Source of the DNA: Chitinophaga sp. MM2321
GTDB taxonomy: Bacteria; Bacteroidota; Bacteroidia; Chitinophagales; Chitinophagaceae
Reading direction: 5' to 3'
NCBI RefSeq assembly: GCF_964033635.1
Contig: NZ_OZ035533.1
Location: 4,030,001-4,094,000 of the forward strand
Length of the DNA: 64,000 nucleotides
Part shown: positions 44,772 through 52,440 of the stretch, piece after piece
Layout: each line of letters starts with the position of its first letter
Numbering within the stretch: the stretch's first letter is position 1
Notes under the pieces: generated by a model
The model's database searches: none
What the model was told of the DNA's origin: nothing
Seen by the model: the letters and a program-made list of their open reading frames with translations, nothing else
Made by a program: the position numbers and the translations under genes

Positions 44772-45107
44772 TCACTCCTGCCACAACCGTATAGTGCTGT
44801 TATTCAAGGAATGATCGACCAGGATCTGGCAAGCCAACCGCACATTATCATTTTCGATCCCGGCCTTATAAATAGTTGCTTCTTCATTCCTGCCTAATTT
44901 CGATAAAGGAAGCTCACTCGATATTATTTCAACAAGACAGGTGCCACACCTGCCTATTCCTCTACATTCACCAAAATCTTCTACATAAATTTTGTCACTG
45001 ATCAACATCATGAGGTTCCTGTATTCGCCGGTATGCGTTTTCAGTTCACTCTCTTCCCCGTCATGCAGTACCTTTATAATAATATCATCTGTTATTGCCT
45101 CCATCAT
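44772..45107 (-). CDS. [2Fe-2S] ferredoxin (adrenodoxin/plant type)
   Basis: 111 residues from ATG 45107; the frame is open 11 codons upstream, but that would overlap the hemerythrin gene. Cluster ligands follow C-x5-C-x2-C-x35-C: CRGIGRCGTC (C48, C54, C57) and C93. It is a soluble one-electron carrier. As the last gene of the NO-defence operon it is a candidate electron donor for the truncated haemoglobin, the RIC protein or the hemerythrin. Confidence 0.9.
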   Translation of the reverse strand: MMEAITDDIIIKVLHDGEESELKTHTGEYRNLMMLISDKIYVEDFGECRGIGRCGTCLVEIISSELPLSKLGRNEEATIYKAGIENDNVRLACQILVDHSLNNSTIRLWQE

Positions 45108-45117
45108 ATCCCCTAAA

Positions 45118-45603
45118 TTACACTTTAACCCAAAATTCATCCTGATAATTATCTACCGGGGTTACTGCGTGCATGTTTTTTAATTGAATCCCGATATTGG
45201 AAAGGCTTTTTGCAGACAATGCAGATTCCAGGTAAGGAAACAGCTCTCTTTCTTCAAAACGGATATGCTGGTCTATCAATGCGGCCAACGAGGTGTAAAT
45301 ACCAGGAACCTCCTTTCCGGCAGTATTGATACGTTGTATCATATCCGTTATCTGCTGGTGTTGCACAATAGCTTCATCACAAAATTTATGTTTCACCTGG
45401 TTAAACAGGATGTTCTCTTCTTCTTCAAAATGTTGTTTCAAATGGGTGTCCCAAAAGTAATTGATATACTTTCTGATCCTGTCAGGTGCAATCTCTCTTT
45501 TTACGCCCTGTCTTAATTTCCAGCAAAACAGCAACCCCATATGATGTTCCCTGGAAAGCGGCATGATGTGCTCATTTCTTTTTATAGGTCTGCTACTGGC
45601 CAT
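45118..45603 (-). CDS. Hemerythrin-domain protein
   Basis: 161 residues of the four-helix hemerythrin HHE fold: IMPLSREHHMGLLFCWKLR, HLKQHFEEEENILFNQV, CDEAIVQHQQITDMIQRIN and IDQHIRFEERELFPYLES. The His and Glu residues are placed to bind a di-iron centre (H-HH, H-EEEE, H, H-E). Such proteins bind O2 or NO or buffer iron. It is placed between the RIC and ferredoxin genes of the operon. Confidence 0.87.
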   Translation of the reverse strand: MASSRPIKRNEHIMPLSREHHMGLLFCWKLRQGVKREIAPDRIRKYINYFWDTHLKQHFEEEENILFNQVKHKFCDEAIVQHQQITDMIQRINTAGKEVPGIYTSLAALIDQHIRFEERELFPYLESALSAKSLSNIGIQLKNMHAVTPVDNYQDEFWVKV

Positions 45604-45634
45604 ATGTAAATCATTTAAGGGTGACTATATACAA

Positions 45635-46369
45635 CTAAGCCGTCATGGCCGTTTCCATTTCTATAGACTTAGGGAAAAGAATATTGTTTTCCAGGTGGAT
45701 ATGCAGGTGCAGGTCTTCTTCAAATTCGTTCAGCAACGCATAGGTGACCCGGTAAGTATTACAGGCATCTGCCGGCGGTGTATAGCTATCCGCTAGTTCC
45801 CTGATCTTTCTATATCTTTCCCCTTCCGCATCATGCTCGTGCATCATCATGCGGATAGGGTTTTGCACGGTTCCGAACGACGCTGCAACAGCACCGCTTT
45901 TCTGTTCTTTTGCCTGCACCATTTTCCGGATAAAAGGAAATAACATCAGTTCCTCTTTTTTCATATGCATGGTCAGCTCGCCTGCTCCCCCGGCAAATAA
46001 TGTTCTTATTTCAAAAAGTTCCGGGTGCTTTTCCCCATGTACCTTGCATAGTTTATCCAGGTAATTTTCCAGCACGGGTATTTGTGTTGATACATAGCGG
46101 TGGTGCTTTTTCTCGATGTAATCTGCTAACAGATCCAGCGGCCAGGATTTGTAATCGTTGGTAGCATTTTCTTTGTTGGCCGCCGATTCTATAACCTGCA
46201 GGATTTCGAGTTTCACCTGCACGGCGTCCGTATTAATGGGTCTGCAAGCTTCTTCAACAGACCTGTTGCCATTGCAGCAGAAATCAATGTTGTGTTTTTT
46301 AAATACTGCGGCGGTGCGGTAGTCGGAAGCTACCCATTCTCCTATCGTTTTTTCGAGTGTAGTAGACAT
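45635..46369 (-). CDS. ric: RIC (ScdA/YtfE-type) iron-sulphur cluster repair di-iron protein
   Basis: 244 residues. The N-terminal ScdA_N domain has TIGEWVASDYRTAAVFKKHN then DFCCNG (C31, C32). The hemerythrin-like part binds two irons: IEKKHHRYVSTQIPVLENYL, GAGELTMHMKKEELMLFPFI, IRMMMHEHDAEGERYRKI and EEDLHLHIHLENNILFPK. RIC proteins repair Fe-S clusters damaged by NO or peroxide. Its presence is the strongest single pointer to nitrosative stress for this operon. Confidence 0.94.
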   Translation of the reverse strand: MSTTLEKTIGEWVASDYRTAAVFKKHNIDFCCNGNRSVEEACRPINTDAVQVKLEILQVIESAANKENATNDYKSWPLDLLADYIEKKHHRYVSTQIPVLENYLDKLCKVHGEKHPELFEIRTLFAGGAGELTMHMKKEELMLFPFIRKMVQAKEQKSGAVAASFGTVQNPIRMMMHEHDAEGERYRKIRELADSYTPPADACNTYRVTYALLNEFEEDLHLHIHLENNILFPKSIEMETAMTA

Positions 46370-46391
46370 GTTTTGTTTTTTTAAAGATCAT

Positions 46392-46829
46392 TCATTGTTT
46401 AAAAAGTGATATTCCTGAAATGATCAGGCAACCCGTTTTGATGATTTCCACTCCTATAAAATAAAGATGCAGACTGGAAGATGGTACCGGTTTTCCGGAG
46501 ATATATAATGCTGCTCTCTGACCCAGCCAGGGCAAGAGCCAGCATGTTTGTACGATTAATATAATGAGTATAATCAGCAGGAAAATATTCCGTCCCGAAA
46601 GAATCGGTGTATTGCTCATGACTGCACCGATCATCACAACAACAGCAAATCCCCATTCTACTTTATTCAATGCATTAAATACCAGCCGTCCGATACTCAG
46701 CCCGATAGGAAGTGTGACGCCGGGCGCCCTGAACTTTATCCAGGCTTCCATAAAGCTGATTGACAATACGAAACCCAGCCAGGTAAAGATGCAAATCAGC
46801 ACCAGTGGTTGTTCTACTTTTGTTATCAT
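46392..46829 (-). CDS. Four-helix membrane protein of the NO-defence operon, unassigned
   Basis: 145 residues with four hydrophobic helices: PLVLICIFTWLGFVLSISFM, VEWGFAVVVMIGAVMSN, NIFLLIILIILIVQTCWLL and LYFIGVEIIKTGCLIISGIS. I do not recognise a named family. The start overlaps the truncated-haemoglobin stop by four bases (ATGA), so the two are translationally coupled. A haem- or quinone-related membrane role is possible, but only by context. Confidence 0.7.
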   Translation of the reverse strand: MITKVEQPLVLICIFTWLGFVLSISFMEAWIKFRAPGVTLPIGLSIGRLVFNALNKVEWGFAVVVMIGAVMSNTPILSGRNIFLLIILIILIVQTCWLLPWLGQRAALYISGKPVPSSSLHLYFIGVEIIKTGCLIISGISLFKQ

Positions 46830-47221
46830 AGCAGTGGTGTTCCGGGGTTGCTGTTGTAATAGTTAATTTTTGAGAGAAACATGATAGCCATCTTATCTCC
46901 TCTCCATTTCGCTTCTCTGGCTTTCTCTCCTTCAAAGTATTCATCGATGGTGGCATACCACAATTGCAGCCAGGCATCAAAATGTTCCTGTTGTACAGGT
47001 AGTTTGGCATGTGGTAGAAAAGGGCTGCCATAGTAGGTATGCTCCTGCAATAGAACGGTTTGCCAGAACCGGTACATCTTCTCCAGGTGTGCAGGCCAGC
47101 GGCCCTCCAGGATACCGTTGAAGATGGGGCCCAGCAATGCGTGTTCCCGTATCCTGCCATAAAAGGTGTCTACCAGGAGCCGTATATCGTCCATTGTTGT
47201 GATCTCTTTTGTGTCTTGCAT
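46826..47221 (-). CDS. Truncated haemoglobin, group III-like
   Basis: 131 residues of the 2-on-2 globin fold. Tyr at the B10 region (DTFYGRI), Trp-rich E/F region (RWPAHLEKMYRFWQTVLL), and proximal His H80 in LPVQQEHFDAWLQLW, the group III signature. In other bacteria such globins help to detoxify NO or handle O2 at low tension. It lies 6 bases after the Ig-like membrane gene and overlaps the next gene by four bases. Confidence 0.9.
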   Translation of the reverse strand: MQDTKEITTMDDIRLLVDTFYGRIREHALLGPIFNGILEGRWPAHLEKMYRFWQTVLLQEHTYYGSPFLPHAKLPVQQEHFDAWLQLWYATIDEYFEGEKAREAKWRGDKMAIMFLSKINYYNSNPGTPLL

Positions 47222-47227
47222 AACCCT

Positions 47228-47644
47228 TTATTGTGTTAAGGAAATATATCTTGCCAGGTAGTACATCGCCCATCCGGCGAAGCCAATGATCAGCGTCCAT
47301 ACCCACGCGGGGATACTTTGCGGGGTTTCACTGCCTTCAATCAGGAAAGATTTCTGATCTCCTTTTCCATACGCATTGATCATCAATGGCAATACACCAT
47401 CTACTACCGCATTTTCCCTGATCCCTTCAATCGCAATGGCGGGGCCGTTGCGTACTACAAAGGGAATAAGGCGGATCCCTTCTTTGCCGGAGGGATCCTT
47501 GCTGACCACCTTCAACGTATGATTACCATCTACCAGCTTACGTGTGTCCAGCTCAAAATTTACCGGTGATTTTACTTCGGCAATGGGCCTTGGCTCATCA
47601 TCTATAAAAATAAATATGGTGCTTTCTTCATCCATGTTATTCAT
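47228..47644 (-). CDS. Ig-like domain protein with C-terminal membrane anchor
   Basis: 138 residues without a signal peptide. An immunoglobulin-like beta domain (STIFIFIDDEPRPIAEVKSP, then DTRKLVDGNHTLKVVSKD, IRLIPFVVRNGP) is followed by a single C-terminal helix (IPAWVWTLIIGFAGWAMYYL). No haem or metal motif is visible. It overlaps the CxxC membrane gene by 8 bases and is encoded right behind the cytochrome/oxidase genes, which suggests a small structural or assembly subunit of that complex. Confidence 0.6.
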   Translation of the reverse strand: MNNMDEESTIFIFIDDEPRPIAEVKSPVNFELDTRKLVDGNHTLKVVSKDPSGKEGIRLIPFVVRNGPAIAIEGIRENAVVDGVLPLMINAYGKGDQKSFLIEGSETPQSIPAWVWTLIIGFAGWAMYYLARYISLTQ

Positions 47645-47897
47645 TGTTTAAAATGTTCCTTTTAATATGGCTATCCGATTTTTCTCCGGGATGGACCAGC
47701 CATTTTACGGAGAAGAAAAGGGTGAAGAGCACGATGATAACGGTGACCCATACAATCAGGTAATCCCAGTTACTGCCGGGCGTACCTCCATGTGTAAAGC
47801 CGCCCAGTATCCCTTTCTGCTGTCTTTCACAAACCGGGCAGGCCAATGCTTGTAAACCTGTTAATACGACAAAAGCTGTCAGGATGATTCTTTTCAT
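47637..47897 (-). CDS. Small exported membrane protein with CPVC motif
   Basis: 86 residues: signal peptide (MKRIILTAFVVLTGLQALA), immediately a CPVCERQQ motif, then a single membrane helix (YLIVWVTVIIVLFTLFFSVK) and a short cytoplasmic tail. The exposed C-x2-C could bind a metal or a haem-less cofactor, or act as a redox pair, so a copper or cytochrome assembly role is possible. It starts on the last base of the cytochrome c stop codon and overlaps the next gene by 8 bases, so coupling to the cytochrome is strong. I do not recognise a named family. Confidence 0.6.
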   Translation of the reverse strand: MKRIILTAFVVLTGLQALACPVCERQQKGILGGFTHGGTPGSNWDYLIVWVTVIIVLFTLFFSVKWLVHPGEKSDSHIKRNILNNE

Positions 47898-48901
47898 TAC
47901 TTGCTGGCTTTCAGTTTTACAAAATCCATGATCTTTTTAACTTCCTGCGATGTAACCGGCTGACCGTTATTTCCCCAGCTGTTTCTCTCATAGTTGATCA
48001 GGGCGGCTACTTCTTCTTCGGTAAAGTTCATGTTGGTGCCTACCGGTGGCATGACGCCATAGTCGGCTCTCGCATCATATCCGTTCATTACAATGTCCAC
48101 ATATAATTCCAGGTTGTCGCCCAATACAACCGGGCTTCCTTTCAGTGGAGGGAAAGCACCCTTTAATCCTTCTCCGTTGGCCTGATGGCAGCTCTGGCAG
48201 TTAGCTGTAAAAATTGCTTTACCATCCGGTCCTGCTGGTGATCCATTGGCTGGTGCTTTTTCCACTGTTCTTTTATATAAAAAACCTGGTGTTGCGCTGC
48301 TATCAGATAGTTTGGTTTGTTTGAGCGATTGCAGGTAAGCGATCAGGTATAAGGCATCTTTTGAAGCAACTACTTTTCCTGTTGCGCCATTCAGATAGGC
48401 TTCCGGCACGTTTACCACTACATCTGTTTTCGCGGGTGTTTCCTTGATGGAGAACAACCACTCATAGGAAGGCATGATAGATTCCTTCACTACTATTCTC
48501 GGATTGTACAGGTGTACCAGGTTCCAGTCTTTGCTGGGCTGCCGGCTTCCTATATTTGTGAGATCCGGTCCTGTGCGCTCTGTTCCCATCAGGGTAGCAG
48601 TGTTGCGCCATATATCTGTGCGGTGGTTATCTGCATAGTCTGCCGCCATACCCGGGCGTTCGCCCCACATTTTATCCATGTCCACATTGCGCACCTGTTG
48701 GGTATGACAGGCCACGCAGCCATTCGCTACGAAGATGGCCTTTCCTTTCACTGCATCTTCGCTCAGTGGCTTTGCATCGGGCAGGGGCGCATTGTTTTGC
48801 TGATTACTGATCGCCGGCATAATGGCAACGAGTATCGTAAGTCCTGCAAAAAATAAAAATGCAGTGGTAAAAAGTTTCTTATGATTATCGAATAATTCCA
48901 T
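47897..48901 (-). CDS. Diheme cytochrome c, CcoO-like N-domain plus CcoP-like C-domain
   Basis: 334 residues. One N-terminal membrane anchor (LFTTAFLFFAGLTILVAIMP). Haem 1 at CVACH (62-66) lies in a CcoO-like domain (KMWGERPGMAADYADNHRTD, TGPDLTNIGSR, NPRIVVKESIMPSYEWLF; axial Met probably 143). Haem 2 at CQSCH (235-239) lies in a small cytochrome c domain ending MPPVGTNMNFTEEEVAALI. It combines in one chain what cbb3 oxidases have as separate subunits. It should feed electrons to the oxidase subunit I encoded 19 bases upstream. Confidence 0.88.
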   Translation of the reverse strand: MELFDNHKKLFTTAFLFFAGLTILVAIMPAISNQQNNAPLPDAKPLSEDAVKGKAIFVANGCVACHTQQVRNVDMDKMWGERPGMAADYADNHRTDIWRNTATLMGTERTGPDLTNIGSRQPSKDWNLVHLYNPRIVVKESIMPSYEWLFSIKETPAKTDVVVNVPEAYLNGATGKVVASKDALYLIAYLQSLKQTKLSDSSATPGFLYKRTVEKAPANGSPAGPDGKAIFTANCQSCHQANGEGLKGAFPPLKGSPVVLGDNLELYVDIVMNGYDARADYGVMPPVGTNMNFTEEEVAALINYERNSWGNNGQPVTSQEVKKIMDFVKLKASK

Positions 48902-48920
48902 GCTGAACTGAATATTTTAT

Positions 48921-51086
48921 TTAAATAGTTTGTGCGCCGGATTCCTTTTCTGCTAATTGACGTATAGTCCTCTCCGTTACATCCACCACGCCATCGTTTA
49001 CCAGCATCCTATACATGTTGTATGCAAAGAACAGGTGAGACAACCACATCAGGCTGCCGCCGATTGCCCTCCATAGCCAGTAGGGCGCCATCATCACCAC
49101 GCTGTCGATGAATGGCTTGCCGGCTAACCACATCAGTCCTTTCAGCGTGCTGCCATACATTAACGGGATGGTATAAAAAAGCATCCCGATAAGTGCCAGC
49201 CAGAAATGGGCGCCGATGGTTATCTGCGGCGCCTCTTTACCGGTGAGACGCGGTACTACAGCATAAATAGCCGCCCAAAGGAAAAAGCAGATAATACCGT
49301 ACATGGTGAGATGAGAATGCGCCACCGTGAAATCGGTAAAGTGCCAGATCAGGTTGGTGGAGCGGAAGGCTTCTGCGGTGCCCTGCATAGACCCCGTGAA
49401 ATAGAAGATGATCCCTACCAGGAAAAACGGCAGCGTATAACTGTCTTTAATCTTATACCACGCGCCTTTAAAGGTCATGAGGAAGTTGGTGGTACCTGCA
49501 ATCACAGGAATCGCCATCCCGCCGCTACCTACAATAGCAATGGTTTGTAACCACCAGGGAATAGCACTGAATACAAAATGGTGCGTACCGATCAGCGTAT
49601 AAAAAAGGATCTGCGTCCAGAAGGCAAGGATCCCTAAGCTATAGGAATAAATAGGCTTGTTGAGTTGCTGCGGCAGAAAATAATAAACGATCCCCAGAGT
49701 AAATAACATGAACCACATGCCTACGCCCTGGTGCATGTAATAGCCCTGGATAATGGTTTCGCCCAGGCCGTCCTGCCAGTAAGGAACATAGGCAACCACC
49801 GCTATCACGATGGCAAAAATGATGGCAGAAACGATATACCAATTGGCGATGTAAATTTCTTTGGTGGTGCGCCTGGCGATGGTCTGTAAAAAGTTGACCA
49901 GTGTTAATGCCAGCCCGATACCAAACAATAGCATTACCGGCCATATATATTCACGGTATTCACCACCGCCGTTGTTGATCCCTGCCAACAGGCAGAGGGT
50001 ACCTAAAATAACCGCCGCATTGATCAGGTAAAGGGTATACCAGCCTTTTTTAAGACTCGCCAGCGCCGTGTTGCTTACCCGGGGTACCACGTAATATCCC
50101 AGGCCCAGCATACCCAGTGATGCCCAGCCCCAGAAGACTGCATTGGTATGTACGGGACGTAAACGGCCAAAACTTAACCAGCTGACGTGGTCTGCATCCG
50201 GGGCCACAAATTTGATCCCGATATATTCTCCCACCGTGGTGCCAAACAGCAGCCAGAAGGTAGCACAGCCAATATACCAAAGTATAAGCCTGGACAGCGC
50301 CGGATCTATATTGGGGCGTTTTACTGCTTTCTTTTTGATAGCCACTATGGGCAATCCTTTATTAACATTGATGTGCAGCAAGCCTTTTTCATCTTCGGCT
50401 TTATGAGAACCGGCCAGTTCCTGGTTTTTCAGCTGGTAGTCCAAAGCGGCTTTACGCTTCTTTAAGGCCGCTTCTATTTCCTCCTCCGGCTGGGTACTGA
50501 TATAAGCTGCCAGCTTCTCCGCTGCCTCCAGGTTTAGTTTGTTGCGGTGTTGCTTTAACGCATACATCACTTTTGTCACCAGGAAGATAACCCCCAGGAT
50601 GATGGGAATCAGCAGGAGTACAATGGTAATGATGATCCCCGGTTCGTTCAACAGGGAGGGAGATGCCTCTCCCTGTGCTGAAACACTGTTACTGAAAAAA
50701 GTAAAGATGCTTGTCAGTCCCAGTACCAGCAATGCGGATGAGGCGCCGCTGCCACTTTGCGGGTGTTTGTTTTTTCTTTGTTTGTATTGCAGACAGGCAT
50801 CGATCTGCTCACTGCTAAAGTCGTTGAAATACTCCTTAAAGGTCTGCGCCCCTTCTTTGCTCCGCTCCTTTTTGTTTACAGCCCGCATCTTATTCACTTT
50901 GTTGCTGAGTACCAGTACAACCAGGATCAATGTCAGCAGCAGTCCGTACAGGACCATTAACCGTGCTTCTTTTGAATGAAAGGAAAAGGTATAGGGACTC
51001 ATGCCCTGCGCACAAACGGATAAAGGTTGTGCCAGGAAAGCGACAAAGGTTAAAAAGATAATGCCAGCTGATTTTCTTCTATTCAT
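48921..51086 (-). CDS. Divergent cbb3-like (CcoN-type) haem-copper oxidase subunit I with N-terminal extension
   Basis: 721 residues. Residues of about 262-710 are a CcoN-like 12-helix core. Ligands visible: H313 (RPVHTNAV), H452 (YMHQGV), H502/H503 (GTHHF), H590 and H592 (VAHSHL). Y496 lies six residues before H502, as does the cross-linked tyrosine of CcoN. The conserved Glu of the CcoN TFEGP motif is Gln here (Q568 in SMQGT). About 260 extra N-terminal residues contain two similar blocks, each a signal-like segment ending AQG, a membrane helix and an amphipathic helix. No CcoS, CcoG or CcoI assembly gene is nearby. It could reduce O2, NO or both. Confidence 0.85.
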   Translation of the reverse strand: MNRRKSAGIIFLTFVAFLAQPLSVCAQGMSPYTFSFHSKEARLMVLYGLLLTLILVVLVLSNKVNKMRAVNKKERSKEGAQTFKEYFNDFSSEQIDACLQYKQRKNKHPQSGSGASSALLVLGLTSIFTFFSNSVSAQGEASPSLLNEPGIIITIVLLLIPIILGVIFLVTKVMYALKQHRNKLNLEAAEKLAAYISTQPEEEIEAALKKRKAALDYQLKNQELAGSHKAEDEKGLLHINVNKGLPIVAIKKKAVKRPNIDPALSRLILWYIGCATFWLLFGTTVGEYIGIKFVAPDADHVSWLSFGRLRPVHTNAVFWGWASLGMLGLGYYVVPRVSNTALASLKKGWYTLYLINAAVILGTLCLLAGINNGGGEYREYIWPVMLLFGIGLALTLVNFLQTIARRTTKEIYIANWYIVSAIIFAIVIAVVAYVPYWQDGLGETIIQGYYMHQGVGMWFMLFTLGIVYYFLPQQLNKPIYSYSLGILAFWTQILFYTLIGTHHFVFSAIPWWLQTIAIVGSGGMAIPVIAGTTNFLMTFKGAWYKIKDSYTLPFFLVGIIFYFTGSMQGTAEAFRSTNLIWHFTDFTVAHSHLTMYGIICFFLWAAIYAVVPRLTGKEAPQITIGAHFWLALIGMLFYTIPLMYGSTLKGLMWLAGKPFIDSVVMMAPYWLWRAIGGSLMWLSHLFFAYNMYRMLVNDGVVDVTERTIRQLAEKESGAQTI

Positions 51087-51105
51087 ATTAAACGATATTA
51101 ATACC

Positions 51106-51119
51106 TTTTTATCTTTTAT
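51106..51119 (-). promoter_or_regulatory. Candidate Rrf2 half-site upstream of the oxidase gene
   Basis: ATAAAAGATAAAAA on the minus strand, about 20 bases before the oxidase ATG. The same 14 bases occur on the plus strand at 51611-51624 upstream of the Rrf2 gene itself. The AT-rich setting makes chance recurrence possible. Confidence 0.35.
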
Positions 51120-51133
51120 TATATCAAAAAAAA

Positions 51134-51568
51134 CTATTTCCGTCTCAGGAATGTGAGGTTCAGGTCCAGCTGGGCGGTAAATTCACCCAACTTTGCTTTC
51201 TCAAGCATCTGTTTAATTTCTGCTCTCACTTTCTTAAACTCGTGGTGGATGGGACATGGATGGGATTCTGAACACTGTTTAAGTCCTAACCCACAACCGG
51301 AAAAAAGTTTATCCCCATCTACCTCTGTTACGATATCAGCCAATGAACATTTTAAAGATTTATTATCGAGATAAAAACCGCCATTTGGTCCTTTTAGAGA
51401 TTGCACCAGCCCTTTCCTGCTCAGATCCTGTAATATTTTGGCAATAAAAGATTCCGGTGAGTCAATCCCTTTTGCAATTTCTTTAATCCCAACTTTATTA
51501 CCATCTTTCGATTTGTGTGCAATAAAAATCATCGCACGAATCGCATATTCGCAGGTCTTTGAAAACAT
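51134..51568 (-). CDS. Rrf2-family regulator with three clustered cysteines (NsrR/IscR-like)
   Basis: 144 residues. Winged helix: CEYAIRAMIFIAHKS, GIKEIAKGIDSPESFIAKIL, QDLSRKGLVQSLKGPNGGFY. Cysteines C92, C99 and C105 (CGLGLKQC, HPC) sit where NsrR and IscR bind a Fe-S cluster. Such a cluster would sense NO, iron or redox state. Being first in the minus-strand operon with RIC, globin and oxidase, it is probably an NsrR-like repressor of the whole set. The gap to the oxidase gene is 47 bases. Confidence 0.87.
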   Translation of the reverse strand: MFSKTCEYAIRAMIFIAHKSKDGNKVGIKEIAKGIDSPESFIAKILQDLSRKGLVQSLKGPNGGFYLDNKSLKCSLADIVTEVDGDKLFSGCGLGLKQCSESHPCPIHHEFKKVRAEIKQMLEKAKLGEFTAQLDLNLTFLRRK

Positions 51569-51587
51569 TGATTTTCCTTTTTCAAAA

Positions 51588-51634
51588 CAAAGGTATAATA
51601 TTCCACCATAATAAAAGATAAAAAACTCTTTTAT
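51588..51634 (-). promoter_or_regulatory. Promoter and inverted-repeat operator of the rrf2 operon
   Basis: On the minus strand TACCTTTG (51588-51595) matches the -7 consensus, 20 bases upstream of the rrf2 ATG. An inverted repeat ATAAAAGA (51611-51618) / TCTTTTAT (51627-51634) with an 8-base spacer covers the -33 position, where only a TTTT is seen. This fits autoregulation by the Rrf2 protein. Confidence 0.5.
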
Positions 51635-51677
51635 TTTTTTATTAAGACCTGTTTACCAACCAAAAAATCCCCAATTA

Positions 51678-51708
51678 TTTGGATTTCAAACCCTTTTGAC
51701 TAAATTTA
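51678..51708 (+). promoter_or_regulatory. Promoter candidate of the PUL3 sigma gene
   Basis: TTTG (51678-51681), 19-base spacer, TAAATTTA (51701-51708), one base off the TAnnTTTG consensus. The ECF sigma ATG is 58 bases further on. It is divergent from the rrf2 operon promoter in the same intergenic region. Confidence 0.5.
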
Positions 51709-51765
51709 AAGGCCGTAAAAATAACTGCTGCAAAGTGACGGCATCAATTATTGCGCACACCGGAT

Positions 51766-52359
51766 ATGAACAATTTATCTACTGAAGCTGATATACTGGA
51801 TGGCCTGGTTAAGGGAGAAAGAGTTGCTTTCATACAACTGTATGAACAGTATGCGGGAGAATTGTACCGGTATATTTATTTGTTTATCCGCTCCAGGGAA
51901 GATGCGGAAGATATTCTCCAGAATGTATTCACCAAAATCTGGCTCAAAAGGGATACCCTCGCAGGAATCAGGTCCCTGCGCAGTTTCCTCTTCAGGGTTA
52001 CCCGGAACCAGGTACTCAATTATTTCAGGAGCAGCAAAGTAAAGATGCGGGTGCATAACCTGATGACATCGGCAGATACACGCGAAGATGCTGACGCTAA
52101 CGAACTCCTGCAATACAAACAATACTATGAAATCGCAAAAGACGCCATTAATAAACTCCCGAAACGCCGGCAGGAAGTTTTCAGGCTGAACCATGAAAGC
52201 GGGCTCAATACACATGAAATTGCCCAACAGTTAAATATATCTACTTCTGCTGTAAAGCAACACCTCTACGCAGCATCGGATTTTATCCGGGAATATCTTC
52301 AGAAGCACGGAGATCTTACCGTATCCCTGGTTATTTTTCTCTCGCTATTCAAAAAATAA
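51766..52359 (+). CDS. ECF sigma-70 factor of PUL3
   Basis: 197 residues from ATG 51766. Region 2: RVAFIQLYEQYAGELYRYIY then REDAEDILQNVFTKIWLKRD; region 4: LPKRRQEVFRLNHESGLNTH then STSAVKQHLYAASDFIREYL. It ends in a hydrophobic tail (LTVSLVIFLSLFKK). It is the first gene of PUL3, 81 bases before its FecR partner. Confidence 0.92.
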   Translation: MNNLSTEADILDGLVKGERVAFIQLYEQYAGELYRYIYLFIRSREDAEDILQNVFTKIWLKRDTLAGIRSLRSFLFRVTRNQVLNYFRSSKVKMRVHNLMTSADTREDADANELLQYKQYYEIAKDAINKLPKRRQEVFRLNHESGLNTHEIAQQLNISTSAVKQHLYAASDFIREYLQKHGDLTVSLVIFLSLFKK

Positions 52360-52440
52360 AAAAAAATTAATCCCTGACCTGTCTTATTCTTCACCCCGGG
52401 TGTCTTATATCTGCAGGTGTAACAAAAATCAAGCTTTCTA

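Noticed and set aside
48921-51086. Calling the oxidase subunit NorB outright
   Set aside because: The CcoN-type tyrosine six residues before the copper-binding HH pair is present, and the partner cytochrome is CcoO/CcoP-like. The NO link rests on gene context only.
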